Shown one piece after another: positions 15,778 through 24,177 of a stretch of 64,000 nucleotides of DNA. Made by a program: the position numbers and the translations under genes. A model generated the notes under the pieces. It searched no databases, was not told the DNA's origin, and saw only the letters and a program-made list of their open reading frames with translations. The DNA is from Rugamonas sp. A1-17 (GTDB lineage Bacteria > Pseudomonadota > Gammaproteobacteria > Burkholderiales > Burkholderiaceae_D): positions 806,001-870,000 of the forward strand of contig JAJLPB010000001.1 of the NCBI GenBank assembly GCA_025548565.1, read 5' to 3'. Each line of letters begins with the position of its first letter. The stretch's first letter is position 1.

Positions 15778-16698
15778 TCATCGTTCGGCATGTTGGCTGG
15801 CCACGACGTCGATTAGCTGTTGCCTCGCCCAGGCATGGGCGGGATCGCCGTGGAAGCGCTCGTGCCAGATCATAGCTGGCGCCAGGGGCGGTACGTCTAG
15901 CGGCAAATCCAGGAGCGCGAGCGGCAGGCTCTGCGCAAGCCGGCGCGCCAATCGACTTGGCAAGGTGAGGATCATGTCGCTGTCGGCCACCAGCATCGCG
16001 CCTGCGAGAAAGTGCGGTACGCGCAGCGCGACATGGCGTGTGAGGCCCAGTGCCGAAAGGGTGACGTCAACCGCGCTCTCGCCCACGCCGGAAATGGTCA
16101 CGGCGACGTGGCGCAGGGTCAGATAACGCTCCAGACTGAGTCCGTCTTCCGCGCAGGGATGGCCGGTTCTCATCACGCACGCAAAACTGTCGGTGTAAAG
16201 GCCGCGTCGATAGAGACTGCCGGGCAGTGCGTCGAAAATGCCCAGCGCGAGATCCGCCGTCCCCTGCTCGATCAGCCGCACGTTGTCGCCTGCCGGTTGT
16301 GCGATATGGAGGCTGAGCGCCGGCGCATGGCGCTCGAAGCGTTCCATCAGACCGGCAAGTACCAGCAAGCTCAGATGATCGTGCGCGGCGATCGTGATCC
16401 GCCCCGTCGCGGAGGCGGGATCGAAAACGGCGGGCGAGACGATACCGCGTGCGTCGTCCAACAGTCTGGCCACCGGACCCGCCAACGCCTCGCCGCGCGG
16501 CGTCAGTTCCAGCCCGAGCTTGCCGCGAACCAGCAGGCGATCGCCCAGCATGGTGCGCAACCGTCCCAGCGCGCGGCTGGCGGCCGGTTGGCTCAAGCCC
16601 AGGCGCAGGCCCGCCTGGGTGACGCTGCGCTCGCGGACCAGCGCTTCGAACAGCTTTAACAGGTTGAGGTCGATCGTAGAGAAATCCACTTGGCGCAT
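15778..16698 (-). CDS. LysR family transcriptional regulator
   Basis: About 307 residues if translation starts at the ATG at 16698; in-frame starts at 16716 (ATG) and 16746 (GTG) also exist and none has a strong ribosome site. The N-terminal winged HTH reads DLNLLKLFEALVRERSVTQAGLRLGLSQPAASRALGRLR, the classical LysR signature. The rest is a periplasmic-binding-like effector domain. It is divergent from the NmrA-like gene across about 80 bp, so it probably controls that gene. The stop lies close to the convergent binding-protein gene. Confidence 0.88.
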   Translation of the reverse strand: MRQVDFSTIDLNLLKLFEALVRERSVTQAGLRLGLSQPAASRALGRLRTMLGDRLLVRGKLGLELTPRGEALAGPVARLLDDARGIVSPAVFDPASATGRITIAAHDHLSLLVLAGLMERFERHAPALSLHIAQPAGDNVRLIEQGTADLALGIFDALPGSLYRRGLYTDSFACVMRTGHPCAEDGLSLERYLTLRHVAVTISGVGESAVDVTLSALGLTRHVALRVPHFLAGAMLVADSDMILTLPSRLARRLAQSLPLALLDLPLDVPPLAPAMIWHERFHGDPAHAWARQQLIDVVASQHAER

Positions 16699-16778
16699 TT
16701 TCGCTATGTCTTTCATGTCATTGATGCATGCCGCGCAATCATGCACCCTTCGGGTTCATCTTTAAAGGAGATTTTTGT

Positions 16779-17672
16779 ATGACCGCTTCCATCCCACTTC
16801 CTTACGTTGTCTTCGGCGTGACCGGCCGTACCGGCGCTGCCGCCGCCGATGCGCTTTTGCGCGCCGGCCTGCCCGTGCGCGTCGTGGTGCGCGACCCTGC
16901 CAAGGGGCGCGGCTGGGCCGAACGCGGCGCGGAGGTCGCGCTGGCCGACCTGACAGACCTGGCCTCGATGACCAGGGCGCTCACGCGGGTGCAGGGCGCC
17001 TACGTCGTCAGCCCCCAGCATTACAACCGTGAAGACCTGTTCGAGCTGGCCGGCCTGATTGCCGGGACCACTGCGCGCGCGGCGGCCGCAGCGAACGTGC
17101 CAAGGCTGGTGGCGCTGTCGTCGGTGGGCGCCGACCGCGAAAGCGGAACGGGATGGATCGCGATGAACCGCGTGTTCGAGCGGCGGCTGGCGGATGCAGG
17201 TATCGCCACCGTCTTCCTGCGCGCGGCCTACTTCATGGAGAACTGGACGCCGACGATCGCGCATGCCATGCGCACTGGCACGCTGCCGACGTTCCTCGCG
17301 CCACCGCAGCGCCGCCTGCCGATGGTGGCGACTGCGGACGTGGGCAGCGCGGCGGCGGCTTTGTTGCAGGAGGAATGGAAGGGAACCCGTGTCGTCAATC
17401 TCGCGGGACCGCGGGACTACGCGCCGAACGACATCGCCGCCATCCTTTCGTCCATGCTGGACAAGCCGGTCGACGTGGCGGTGCTGCCGGAAGCGGAGTG
17501 GCCGCAGGCACTGGCGGGGGCTGGTTTCTCGGCGGCCGCACTTGCCGGTTTCGCCGAGATGACGCGCGGCCTCAATAGCGGGCATATCGACATGGGAAGC
17601 GATCCCTCCACGATCGGGCGGTCGGGGACGACGCCGGTGGAACAAGTCATCAAGGACATCGCGATGAAATAG
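16779..17672 (+). CDS. NmrA-like NAD(P)-binding protein (atypical SDR)
   Basis: A 297-residue protein. The ATG at 16779 is preceded by aaaggag at 8 nt. The N-terminal Rossmann motif VFGVTGRTGAAAADALL (GxxGxxG), followed by VRVVVRDPAKG, marks an NmrA/HSCARG-type NAD(P)H sensor or quinone-oxidoreductase-like SDR. It lacks a clear YxxxK catalytic pair. Divergent from the LysR gene, which is a common arrangement for redox or quinone-responsive modules. The substrate is unknown. Confidence 0.85.
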   Translation: MTASIPLPYVVFGVTGRTGAAAADALLRAGLPVRVVVRDPAKGRGWAERGAEVALADLTDLASMTRALTRVQGAYVVSPQHYNREDLFELAGLIAGTTARAAAAANVPRLVALSSVGADRESGTGWIAMNRVFERRLADAGIATVFLRAAYFMENWTPTIAHAMRTGTLPTFLAPPQRRLPMVATADVGSAAAALLQEEWKGTRVVNLAGPRDYAPNDIAAILSSMLDKPVDVAVLPEAEWPQALAGAGFSAAALAGFAEMTRGLNSGHIDMGSDPSTIGRSGTTPVEQVIKDIAMK

Positions 17673-17731
17673 ACGCAAAAAAGGCCTACGCGCCGGAGCG
17701 GGTAAGCCTCAATTGCTGCTACTGAATTCGG

Positions 17732-17807
17732 TGGTAGGCCGTGCGGGATTCGAACCTGCGACCAACGGATTAAAAGTCCGCTGCTCTACCAGCTGAGCTA
17801 ACGACCC
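17732..17807 (-). tRNA. tRNA-Lys (anticodon TTT)
   Basis: A 76-nt cloverleaf on the minus strand. The acceptor is GGGTCGT/ACGGCCT (a G-U pair at 1-72), the D arm TTAGCTCAGCTGGTAGAGC, the anticodon loop ACTTTTAAT with TTT (lysine), and the T loop GGTTCGAATCC. The 3' CCA is encoded (17732-17734). It stands alone between the NmrA-like gene and the secretion ATPase gene. Confidence 0.97.
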
Positions 17808-17879
17808 CCGAAAGAGGCCGTATTATATACAGCCTGCCGCAAACTGCAAAGGGTTTTGTGAAAACAATTTATTCCCTTC

Positions 17880-19694
17880 TTATTTCATGCCCAGCGCCGC
17901 CGTCACCTTCAGCACTTCGTCGGCGGTGGTCACACCCTCCTGCACCTTCATCGCGCCGGCGATGCGCAGCGGCTTCATGCCGTCCGCCACGCTCTGGCGG
18001 CGCAGCGCCTGGATGTCGGTTTCCTCGCGCACCATATCGCTGAAGCCTTCCGTCACCGTCAGCAGCTCGTAGATGCCGGTGCGGCCGCGATAGCCGGTCT
18101 GCCGGCACTCGGGACAGCCCACCGGGCGATACACCTTGGTCGGCTTGGGCAAGTCCCAGGCGCCGCCGATGCTGTGCCAGATGTCGTCGGTTAGTTCGCC
18201 GTCCGGCTTCTTGCACTCGCTGCACAGCGTGCGCACCAGGCGCTGCGCCATGATGCCGATCAGCGTCGCCTCCAGCAGGTAGTAGGGCACGCCCAGTTCC
18301 AGCAGCCGCATCACGGCCGACGGCGCGTCGTTGGTGTGCAGCGTCGACAGCACCAGGTGGCCGGTCAGCGCGGCCTGGATCGCCATCTCGGCGGTGGCCA
18401 GGTCGCGGATCTCGCCGACCATGATGATGTCCGGATCCTGCCGCATCAGCGCGCGCACGCCGTCGGCGAAGGATAGCTCGATCCCGGGCTGCACCTGCAT
18501 CTGGTTGAAGGCCGGTTCCACCATCTCGATCGGGTCTTCCACCGTGCAGACATTGACCTCCGACGTCGCCAGCGCCTTGAGCGTGGTGTACAGCGTGGTG
18601 GTCTTGCCGGAGCCGGTCGGGCCGGTCACCAGGATGATGCCGTGCGGGCGCGCGGTCAGCGCGTCCCAGCGCTGCGCGTCGTCGGGCGGGAAGCCCAGTT
18701 CCGGCAGGGTCTTGACCACCACCTCGGGATCGAAGATACGCATCACCAGCTTTTCGCCGAAGGCGGTCGGCAGCGTCGATAGGCGCAGTTCGATTTCCTG
18801 GCCGCCGGCGGTGCGGGTCTTGATGCGGCCGTCCTGCGGGCGGCGCTTCTCGATCACGTCCATGCGCCCCAGTAGCTTGATGCGCGCGGTCATCGCGATC
18901 ATCACCACCGCCGGCACCTGGTACACCTGGTGCAGCACGCCGTCGATGCGGAAGCGGATCGCCGCCATGTCGCGCTTGGGTTCCAGGTGGATGTCCGAGG
19001 CGCGCTGTTCGAACGCGTACTGCCACAGCCAGTCGACGATGTTGATCACGTGCTGGTCGTTGGCGTCGACCTGCTTGTTGGTCTTGCCCATCTCGACCAG
19101 CTGCTCGAAGTTGTTGCGCAGCGCGAGGTCGTTGGTGTTGGATTTGTTGGCCTTCTTGATCGACTTGGCCAGGCTGAAGAACTGCGTGATGTACTGCGCG
19201 ATGTCGAGCGGGTTGGCGATCACGCGGCGTATCGTGCGGCGCGAGATCTTGGCGATCTCCGCTTCCCACTCGACCGCGTAGGGATCGGCGGTGGCCACCA
19301 CCAGCGTGTCGCCGTTGATCTCCAGCGGCAGGATGTTGAAGCGCGCCGCGTAGCTGGCCGACATCACGTCGGCCACGCGGGTGAAGTCGATCTTCAGCGG
19401 ATCGATGCGGGTGAAGGCCAGGCCGGTGCGCGCGGCCAGCCATTCGCACAGCACGTCGAGCGTGAGCAGCTTGTGCGGCGGCTGCGCCGACAGCAGCTTG
19501 CCATGCGCCACCGCGCATAGCGGGTGCATGGGGCCGACGGCGTTCTTCAGGATGCCCTGGCTGTGCGCGTACAGTTCCTTGACTTCGGCCTTGCGTATCA
19601 TGCCGTCGGCCAGCAGCCAGGAGTAGATCTGTTGCAGATCGAGCGGCCCCGCTTTGGCGGGCGGCGTGACGGTAGGTGCGGACGTTGCGGACAT
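17880..19694 (-). CDS. GspE/PulE/PilB-type secretion or pilus assembly ATPase (orphan)
   Basis: About 604 residues from the ATG at 19694, which gives a normal family N-terminus (MSATSAPTV). An N-terminal GspE-N-like domain is followed by the ATPase core: Walker A GPTGSGKTTT about residues 358-367, the Asp box/Walker B region DPDIIMVGEIRD, and the His box LSTLHTNDAPSAV. A zinc-binding tetracysteine segment lies near 470-515 (CSECKK then CPECRQTGYRGRTG). These hexameric ATPases power type II secretion or type IV pilus extension. None of the usual partner genes (gspF, pilC, pilD) is in view, so its machine must be encoded elsewhere. Confidence 0.93.
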   Translation of the reverse strand: MSATSAPTVTPPAKAGPLDLQQIYSWLLADGMIRKAEVKELYAHSQGILKNAVGPMHPLCAVAHGKLLSAQPPHKLLTLDVLCEWLAARTGLAFTRIDPLKIDFTRVADVMSASYAARFNILPLEINGDTLVVATADPYAVEWEAEIAKISRRTIRRVIANPLDIAQYITQFFSLAKSIKKANKSNTNDLALRNNFEQLVEMGKTNKQVDANDQHVINIVDWLWQYAFEQRASDIHLEPKRDMAAIRFRIDGVLHQVYQVPAVVMIAMTARIKLLGRMDVIEKRRPQDGRIKTRTAGGQEIELRLSTLPTAFGEKLVMRIFDPEVVVKTLPELGFPPDDAQRWDALTARPHGIILVTGPTGSGKTTTLYTTLKALATSEVNVCTVEDPIEMVEPAFNQMQVQPGIELSFADGVRALMRQDPDIIMVGEIRDLATAEMAIQAALTGHLVLSTLHTNDAPSAVMRLLELGVPYYLLEATLIGIMAQRLVRTLCSECKKPDGELTDDIWHSIGGAWDLPKPTKVYRPVGCPECRQTGYRGRTGIYELLTVTEGFSDMVREETDIQALRRQSVADGMKPLRIAGAMKVQEGVTTADEVLKVTAALGMK

Positions 19695-19757
19695 CGTGCC
19701 ACTTTCAAAAGTTGGCAGCGGAACGGCCCGCCGCCGCATTACCTTCGCTTGCTTTGC

Positions 19758-20534
19758 TTACTTTACTGCCAGGCCCTTGACCCAGGTCTTGGCCGGCAGC
19801 TTGGTGTCGGCGGTGATCTGGGCCGCGCGCGCCGCCAGCGCCTCCAGGTCGATGGCGCGCTTGCGCTTGAAGGCGATCGCCACCACGTTACCATCATGTA
19901 CCGGCGGCAGGCAAATGACTTGCTCGAACGCGAAATTCATCGCCTTGATGTTGCGCGCGTAACTCGGATGGTCGCCGAACAGGTTGACCGTCATGATGCC
20001 ATCGTCGGCCAGGCAGGCGTTGCAGGACTGGTAGAACTCGGCGCTGTCGAGCACCGGGCCGCGCGCGGTGGCGTCGTACAGGTCCACCTGCAGCACGTCC
20101 AGCAGGCCGGCGTTGGCTTCGTCGTTGACGTAGTCGAGCGCGTCCATTTCCACCACGCGCAGGCGTTCGTCGTTGTCCGGCAGCTTGAACATCGAGGCGC
20201 AGATCGCGATCACCGACGGATTGAGCTCGACGGCGGTGACGGCCGCCTCGGGGAAGGTGACGTAGCAGAACTTGGTCAGCGTGGCCGTGCCCAGGCCCAG
20301 CTGGGCGATCTGCGCCGGCTTGTCCAGCCACAGCATCCACGCCATCATCTGTTGTGCGTATTCCAGTTCCGGCCAGTTCGGCTTGCGGATGCGCATCGCG
20401 CCCTGCACCCATTCCGTGCCGAAGTGCAGGTAGCGCACGCCGTCCTGCTCCGACAGTGTCACCGGCGCATATTTGGGTTTGCGGGCCGGACGGGAGGATT
20501 CTTCTTTTTCGATGGATTTTCGTTTGATCAACAT
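19758..20534 (-). CDS. Spermidine-synthase-like methyltransferase-fold protein
   Basis: A 258-residue protein from the ATG at 20534 (MLIKRKSIEKEE); an upstream in-frame ATG at 20579 would add 15 residues. It has a Rossmann AdoMet-like core: AQLGLGTATLTKFCY (motif I), AVTAVELNPSVIAIC (motif II, acidic end), and VVEMDALDYVNDE. This is the spermine/spermidine synthase superfamily as in orphan SpeE-like proteins. The gatekeeper residues of true polyamine synthases are not evident, so function is open. It lies 63 nt upstream of the secretion ATPase gene on the same strand. Confidence 0.8.
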   Translation of the reverse strand: MLIKRKSIEKEESSRPARKPKYAPVTLSEQDGVRYLHFGTEWVQGAMRIRKPNWPELEYAQQMMAWMLWLDKPAQIAQLGLGTATLTKFCYVTFPEAAVTAVELNPSVIAICASMFKLPDNDERLRVVEMDALDYVNDEANAGLLDVLQVDLYDATARGPVLDSAEFYQSCNACLADDGIMTVNLFGDHPSYARNIKAMNFAFEQVICLPPVHDGNVVAIAFKRKRAIDLEALAARAAQITADTKLPAKTWVKGLAVK

Positions 20535-20610
20535 GGGGTGGGGGGCAAAAGCAGCGGGCGACAGGAGGTGAACCCGCATTATCCCGCGATGCCTTGCGGC
20601 AAAGCAAGCC

Positions 20611-20650
20611 TGAAAACGACACTGCCGGTCATCGGACCGGCAGTGCTGGG
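20611..20650 (-). terminator. Rho-independent terminator of the glycine-zipper gene
   Basis: A 10-bp perfect stem (cactgccggt at 20620-20629, accggcagtg at 20636-20645) is followed on the minus strand by TCGTTTTCA. It lies 18 bp after the stop of the gene at 20664-21188. Confidence 0.7.
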
Positions 20651-20663
20651 GGAGAAGCGGGGA

Positions 20664-21188
20664 TTAACGCTGCATCGGCTCGACGACCACGCGCAGGCGC
20701 ACGCGCTCACCCGGATCGTAGGACATCACGCTGGTGTAGTTGCGGCCGCGGTAGTCGTAGGTGACTTCATAGCCGGAGGTGCGCGATTCCCAGTGGTCGA
20801 CGGTGCGGCATTGTTTCACTTGCTGTTCCTGCACGCCGCCGCTGTTGGGCGTGTTGGCGTTGTCGATGCGGTCGCCCGCGACGGCGCCGGCGATGGCGCC
20901 CGCAGCGGTCGCGACCGAGCGGCCGGTGCCGCCGCCGACCTGGTTACCGGCCAGACCGCCGATCAGGCCGCCGATGATGGCGCCGCCGACGCCGCGCTGC
21001 GGCGCGGGCTGCTGGACCTGCACGTATTCGGTGCGGCATTCCTGGCGCGGACGGTTGATCTGCTCCACTTGCGGGGTCACGCGAACGACCCGGCCGAAAT
21101 CTTCAAAATCGGCAGCTTGAGCTTGAGCGGCGAAGGGCAGGGCGCCTGCGCACAGTACGGATGCGATCAGTTTGGCTTGCAAGTTCAT
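20664..21188 (-). CDS. Outer-membrane glycine-zipper 2TM protein
   Basis: A 174-residue exported protein with signal peptide (NLQAKLIASVLCAGALPFAAQAQA). A glycine-zipper block about residues 68-108 (GVGGAIIGGLIGGLAGNQVGGG, then AGAIAGAVAGD) is the Gly_zipper_2TM/17-kDa surface antigen (SlyB/Rickettsia-type) signature. The C-terminal part is basic/aromatic (YEVTYDYRGRNYTSVM). gaggt lies upstream of the ATG. It probably maintains outer-membrane integrity; no lipobox Cys is obvious at the cleavage site, unlike SlyB. Confidence 0.85.
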   Translation of the reverse strand: MNLQAKLIASVLCAGALPFAAQAQAADFEDFGRVVRVTPQVEQINRPRQECRTEYVQVQQPAPQRGVGGAIIGGLIGGLAGNQVGGGTGRSVATAAGAIAGAVAGDRIDNANTPNSGGVQEQQVKQCRTVDHWESRTSGYEVTYDYRGRNYTSVMSYDPGERVRLRVVVEPMQR

Positions 21189-21646
21189 TTGATACCTCGT
21201 TTCAGTTGGGATGTCTGGGTTGGCATGTCAGGGATTCTGATATGGCATGGTAGATATGGTAATCCCGCCGCCAGACCATAACTAGTGCTAATCAAGTATC
21301 TGTGGCAACAAATTGTAACAGCGATCACAAACGGCCGTGCTGCGGCCCCGAGGGGGAAATGTGCCGATTTGACCCCTAAAACCCCGATAAAATGTTCTGT
21401 TTTTAACAAATATTGCGTGAGCCATCACATTCGTATTGATCTGGGAGGAACAACACGTTACCCTAATATGCGTATGGGATTCGAGAAACATATTGAATCA
21501 GCCACGGCGAACGCAGACCAGTTTGCCGTGTAAAGTGGACAGGTGCTCAAATTATTTACTCTTTAATTCACAAAATAGGCACGCTCGACAATAAAGTGGA
21601 CACACCGTACATACCAGGTCAGATTGAGGGAAACACGAGTTTGCTA
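21189..21646. other. Intergenic region, AT-rich, no gene seen
   Basis: About 450 bp between the glycine-zipper gene (minus) and the barstar-like gene (plus), and it must contain both promoters. A direct repeat taaagtggaca occurs at 21531-21541 and 21591-21601. Short open frames here have poor codon usage and no recognisable product. Confidence 0.5.
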
Positions 21647-22033
21647 ATGACCGTGCCGCCCAACCTCGTGCAATCGATCCGCGCCTTCCGCGTGGTCGAA
21701 CTGCAGGAAGAGGCGGCCCGCCTTGGACACCACTTCCTGTACGCGCACTGCATCGCCGGCGCGACCAAGCAGCAAGTCCTGGGCATCATTGCCGAGTCAT
21801 TCCTGTTCCCCAAGGGTATAGGCAAGAATTTCGATGGTTTACGGACAACATTGACCGAAACCATGGCCGGCGCCGGCACCCAGGAGGGTTTCCTGGTGGT
21901 GCTGGAGCAATTGCCCAATACCCAGAAATTTGACAAGGAAGCACGGGAAACCCTGCTGGATGTCTTCCGCGACGCTGCCGATTACTGGGCCGACAAGAAA
22001 GTCCCGTTCCGGGTATTTTACTCCTTCGAGTAA
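21647..22033 (+). CDS. Barstar family protein
   Basis: About 128 residues from the ATG at 21647 (TVPPNLVQSIRAFRV). An in-frame GTG at 21596 and TTG at 21641 are alternatives, and gaggg at 21626-21630 would suit the TTG. The segment HFLYAHCIAGATKQQVLGIIAESFLFPKGIGKNFDGLRTTL is the barstar (barnase inhibitor) signature, including the NFDGL core, and the C-terminus VPFRVFYSFE also fits. Barstar inhibits barnase-type RNases by plugging the active site. No barnase gene is visible beside it. Confidence 0.85.
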   Translation: MTVPPNLVQSIRAFRVVELQEEAARLGHHFLYAHCIAGATKQQVLGIIAESFLFPKGIGKNFDGLRTTLTETMAGAGTQEGFLVVLEQLPNTQKFDKEARETLLDVFRDAADYWADKKVPFRVFYSFE

Positions 22034-22157
22034 GCCCGCACCCCCTCCCGCGCCAGCGTAGGAGCGGGCGCGCTGCGCCCCGGGCCGCCCTGCTGCATTG
22101 CAACAAATCTTGTTCAGTTGTAGTCCCGACTGCCTGAACAAGGTACAATGTCGGCCT

Positions 22158-22769
22158 ATGAAAAACATCGTCATCCTGATTTCCGGTCGCGGCAGCAATA
22201 TGGAAGCGGTGGTCCGCGCGGCGCAGGCCGAGCGCTGGCCCGCCCGGATTGCCGCCGTCATCAGCAACCGCGCCGACGCCTCCGGGCTGACGTTCGCTGC
22301 CGAACACGGAATTCCGACGGCCGTTGTTGCCAACAAGGATTACGCCAGCCGCGCCGAGTTCGACGCCGCCCTGCAAACCGTGATCGACGGCTTCCAGCCC
22401 GATCTGGTGGTGCTGGCGGGGTTCATGCGGATTTTGACGGAGCAGTTTGTCGCGCATTACGCCGGCCGCATGCTCAACATCCATCCCTCGCTGCTGCCGC
22501 TGTTCCCCGGCCTGGCGACCCACGCGCAGGCGCTGGCCGCCGGCGTGGCGGAGCATGGGGCGACGGTGCATTTCGTGACGGCCGAACTCGATCACGGGCC
22601 GATGGTGGTGCAAGCCGCCGTGCCCGTGTTGCCCGACGATACGGTCGAAACCCTGTCCGCCCGCGTGCTGCAACAGGAGCACGTCATTTATCCGCGGGCG
22701 ATACGCTGGTTTGTCGAAGACAGGTTGACGATAGCGCAGGGCGCGGTCCACGTGGACCATACAAAGTAA
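22158..22769 (+). CDS. purN: Phosphoribosylglycinamide formyltransferase
   Basis: A 203-residue enzyme of purine synthesis that transfers formyl from 10-formyl-THF to GAR. The phosphate loop ISGRGSNMEA is at residues 8-17. The catalytic triad aligns with the E. coli enzyme: Asn107 and His109 in NIHPSLLP, and Asp145 in ELDHGP. Full family length; the ATG at 22158 directly precedes the conserved KNIVILISG strand. It is followed after 18 nt by the RNA methyltransferase gene, so the two are probably co-transcribed. Confidence 0.97.
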   Translation: MKNIVILISGRGSNMEAVVRAAQAERWPARIAAVISNRADASGLTFAAEHGIPTAVVANKDYASRAEFDAALQTVIDGFQPDLVVLAGFMRILTEQFVAHYAGRMLNIHPSLLPLFPGLATHAQALAAGVAEHGATVHFVTAELDHGPMVVQAAVPVLPDDTVETLSARVLQQEHVIYPRAIRWFVEDRLTIAQGAVHVDHTK

Positions 22770-22787
22770 AACTAACCAAGGATTTCC

Positions 22788-24092
22788 ATGAGATTGCCAC
22801 CAGCGATACTCGCCAACGCCGAAGAAGTGTTGCGCGAGATTTTGCGCTTTGCCGCGCCGGCCGACACCACCCTGTCGCGCTATTTCAAAGACCACCATCG
22901 CCTGGGCGGCCGTGAACGCGGCGCCATCGCCGAGTGCATCTACAACGTGCTGCGCAACAAATCGTTTTATACCGATTTCTCCGAAGCCGGCGGCGGCGCC
23001 ACCATGCGCCGCCTGACCCTGCTGGGCATGGCGGACGCGGTCGGCGTCGAATCGCTGGGCGGGCTGACCGAGGACGAGGTGTCCTGGGTCGAGCGCATCC
23101 TGCAGATCGACCGCAAGGTGATGCACAAGTCCAGCCGCTCGAACATGCCGAAGTGGCTGTTCGACAAGCTGGTCGAGCAGATGGGCGAAGAGGAAACGCT
23201 GGCGCTGGCCGACGGCATGAATTCGCCCGCGCCGCTGGACCTGCGCGTCAACGCCATGAAGGCGACCCGCGAGGAAGTGGCCGCCAAGCTGCTGGAAGCG
23301 CCGATCCGCAGCACGCCGACGCCGTTCGCGCCGCTGGGCCTGCGCGTGACGCAAAAGCCGGCGCTGCAGAACCTGCCGCTGTTCAAGGAAGGCCATATCG
23401 AGGTGCAGGACGAGGGCAGCCAGATCCTGTCTGCCATCGTCGGCGCCAAGCGCGGCGAGATGGTGGTGGACTTCTGCGCCGGCGCCGGCGGCAAGACGCT
23501 GGCCCTGGGCGCGACCATGCGCAACACCGGCCGCCTGTACGCCTTCGACGTGTCGGAAAAGCGCCTGGCCAAGCTGAAGCCGCGCCTGGCGCGCAGCGGC
23601 CTGTCCAACGTGCATCCGGTGCAGATCGCGCATGAGCGCGACGCCAAGATCAAGCGCCTGGCCGGCAAGATCGACCGCGTGCTGGTCGACGCCCCATGCT
23701 CGGGCCTGGGCACCCTGCGCCGCAACCCGGACGTCAAGTGGCGCCAGCAGCCGAGCGCGATTGGCGAACTGCAAGTCAAGCAGGCCGCCATCCTGGACGG
23801 CGCGGCCCGCCTGCTGAAGGGCGGCGGCCGCCTGGTGTACGCCACCTGCAGTTTCCTGGACGACGAGAACGACTTCATCGCCAAGCAGTTCCTGGACACG
23901 CATCCGGATTTCGAACTGGTGCCGATGAACAAGGTACTTGCCGAACAGCGCATCGAGCTGGAGATGGGCGACTACCTCAAGCTGCTGCCGCACAAGCACC
24001 AGACCGACGGCTTCTTCGCCGCCGTGTTCGAGCGCAAGCCGATGGCCAAGAAGGCTGTCGTCAAGGATGAAGAGGAAGCCGCCGACGAGTAA
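22788..24092 (+). CDS. RsmB/NOP-type RNA m5C methyltransferase
   Basis: A 434-residue protein. The N-terminal helical half resembles NusB-like and linker parts. The C-terminal SAM-dependent domain shows motif I VVDFCAGAGGKTLALG, motif IV VDAPCSGLGTLRRNPD (with the releasing Cys) and motif VI ATCSFLDDEND (with the nucleophilic Cys). The two Cys motifs identify cytosine-5 RNA methyltransferases. The exact target (16S C967 as for RsmB, or another site) is not proven. ccaaggatttcc precedes the ATG. The C-terminus ends in a charged tail (KKAVVKDEEEAADE). Confidence 0.92.
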   Translation: MRLPPAILANAEEVLREILRFAAPADTTLSRYFKDHHRLGGRERGAIAECIYNVLRNKSFYTDFSEAGGGATMRRLTLLGMADAVGVESLGGLTEDEVSWVERILQIDRKVMHKSSRSNMPKWLFDKLVEQMGEEETLALADGMNSPAPLDLRVNAMKATREEVAAKLLEAPIRSTPTPFAPLGLRVTQKPALQNLPLFKEGHIEVQDEGSQILSAIVGAKRGEMVVDFCAGAGGKTLALGATMRNTGRLYAFDVSEKRLAKLKPRLARSGLSNVHPVQIAHERDAKIKRLAGKIDRVLVDAPCSGLGTLRRNPDVKWRQQPSAIGELQVKQAAILDGAARLLKGGGRLVYATCSFLDDENDFIAKQFLDTHPDFELVPMNKVLAEQRIELEMGDYLKLLPHKHQTDGFFAAVFERKPMAKKAVVKDEEEAADE

Positions 24093-24112
24093 TCGGCTGC
24101 ACGACTCATCGC

Positions 24113-24138
24113 AAAAGGCCGGGGTTCCGGCCTTTTTT
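24113..24138 (+). terminator. Rho-independent terminator after the methyltransferase gene
   Basis: The stem aaaaggccgg (24113-24122) / ccggcctttt (24127-24136) has a 4-nt loop, followed by further T. It is 20 bp after the stop codon. Confidence 0.9.
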
Positions 24139-24177
24139 ACGTTAATCTAGTCACCTTTGCCATCACGCCAAGCACTT

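Noticed and set aside
21285..21533. 82-codon frame in the intergenic region before barstar
   Set aside because: No ribosome site, no recognisable domain, atypical codon use.
21531..21601. Direct repeat taaagtggaca as insertion-sequence ends
   Set aside because: Only 11 bp, 60 bp apart, no transposase, no inverted copies; probably promoter-related or chance.
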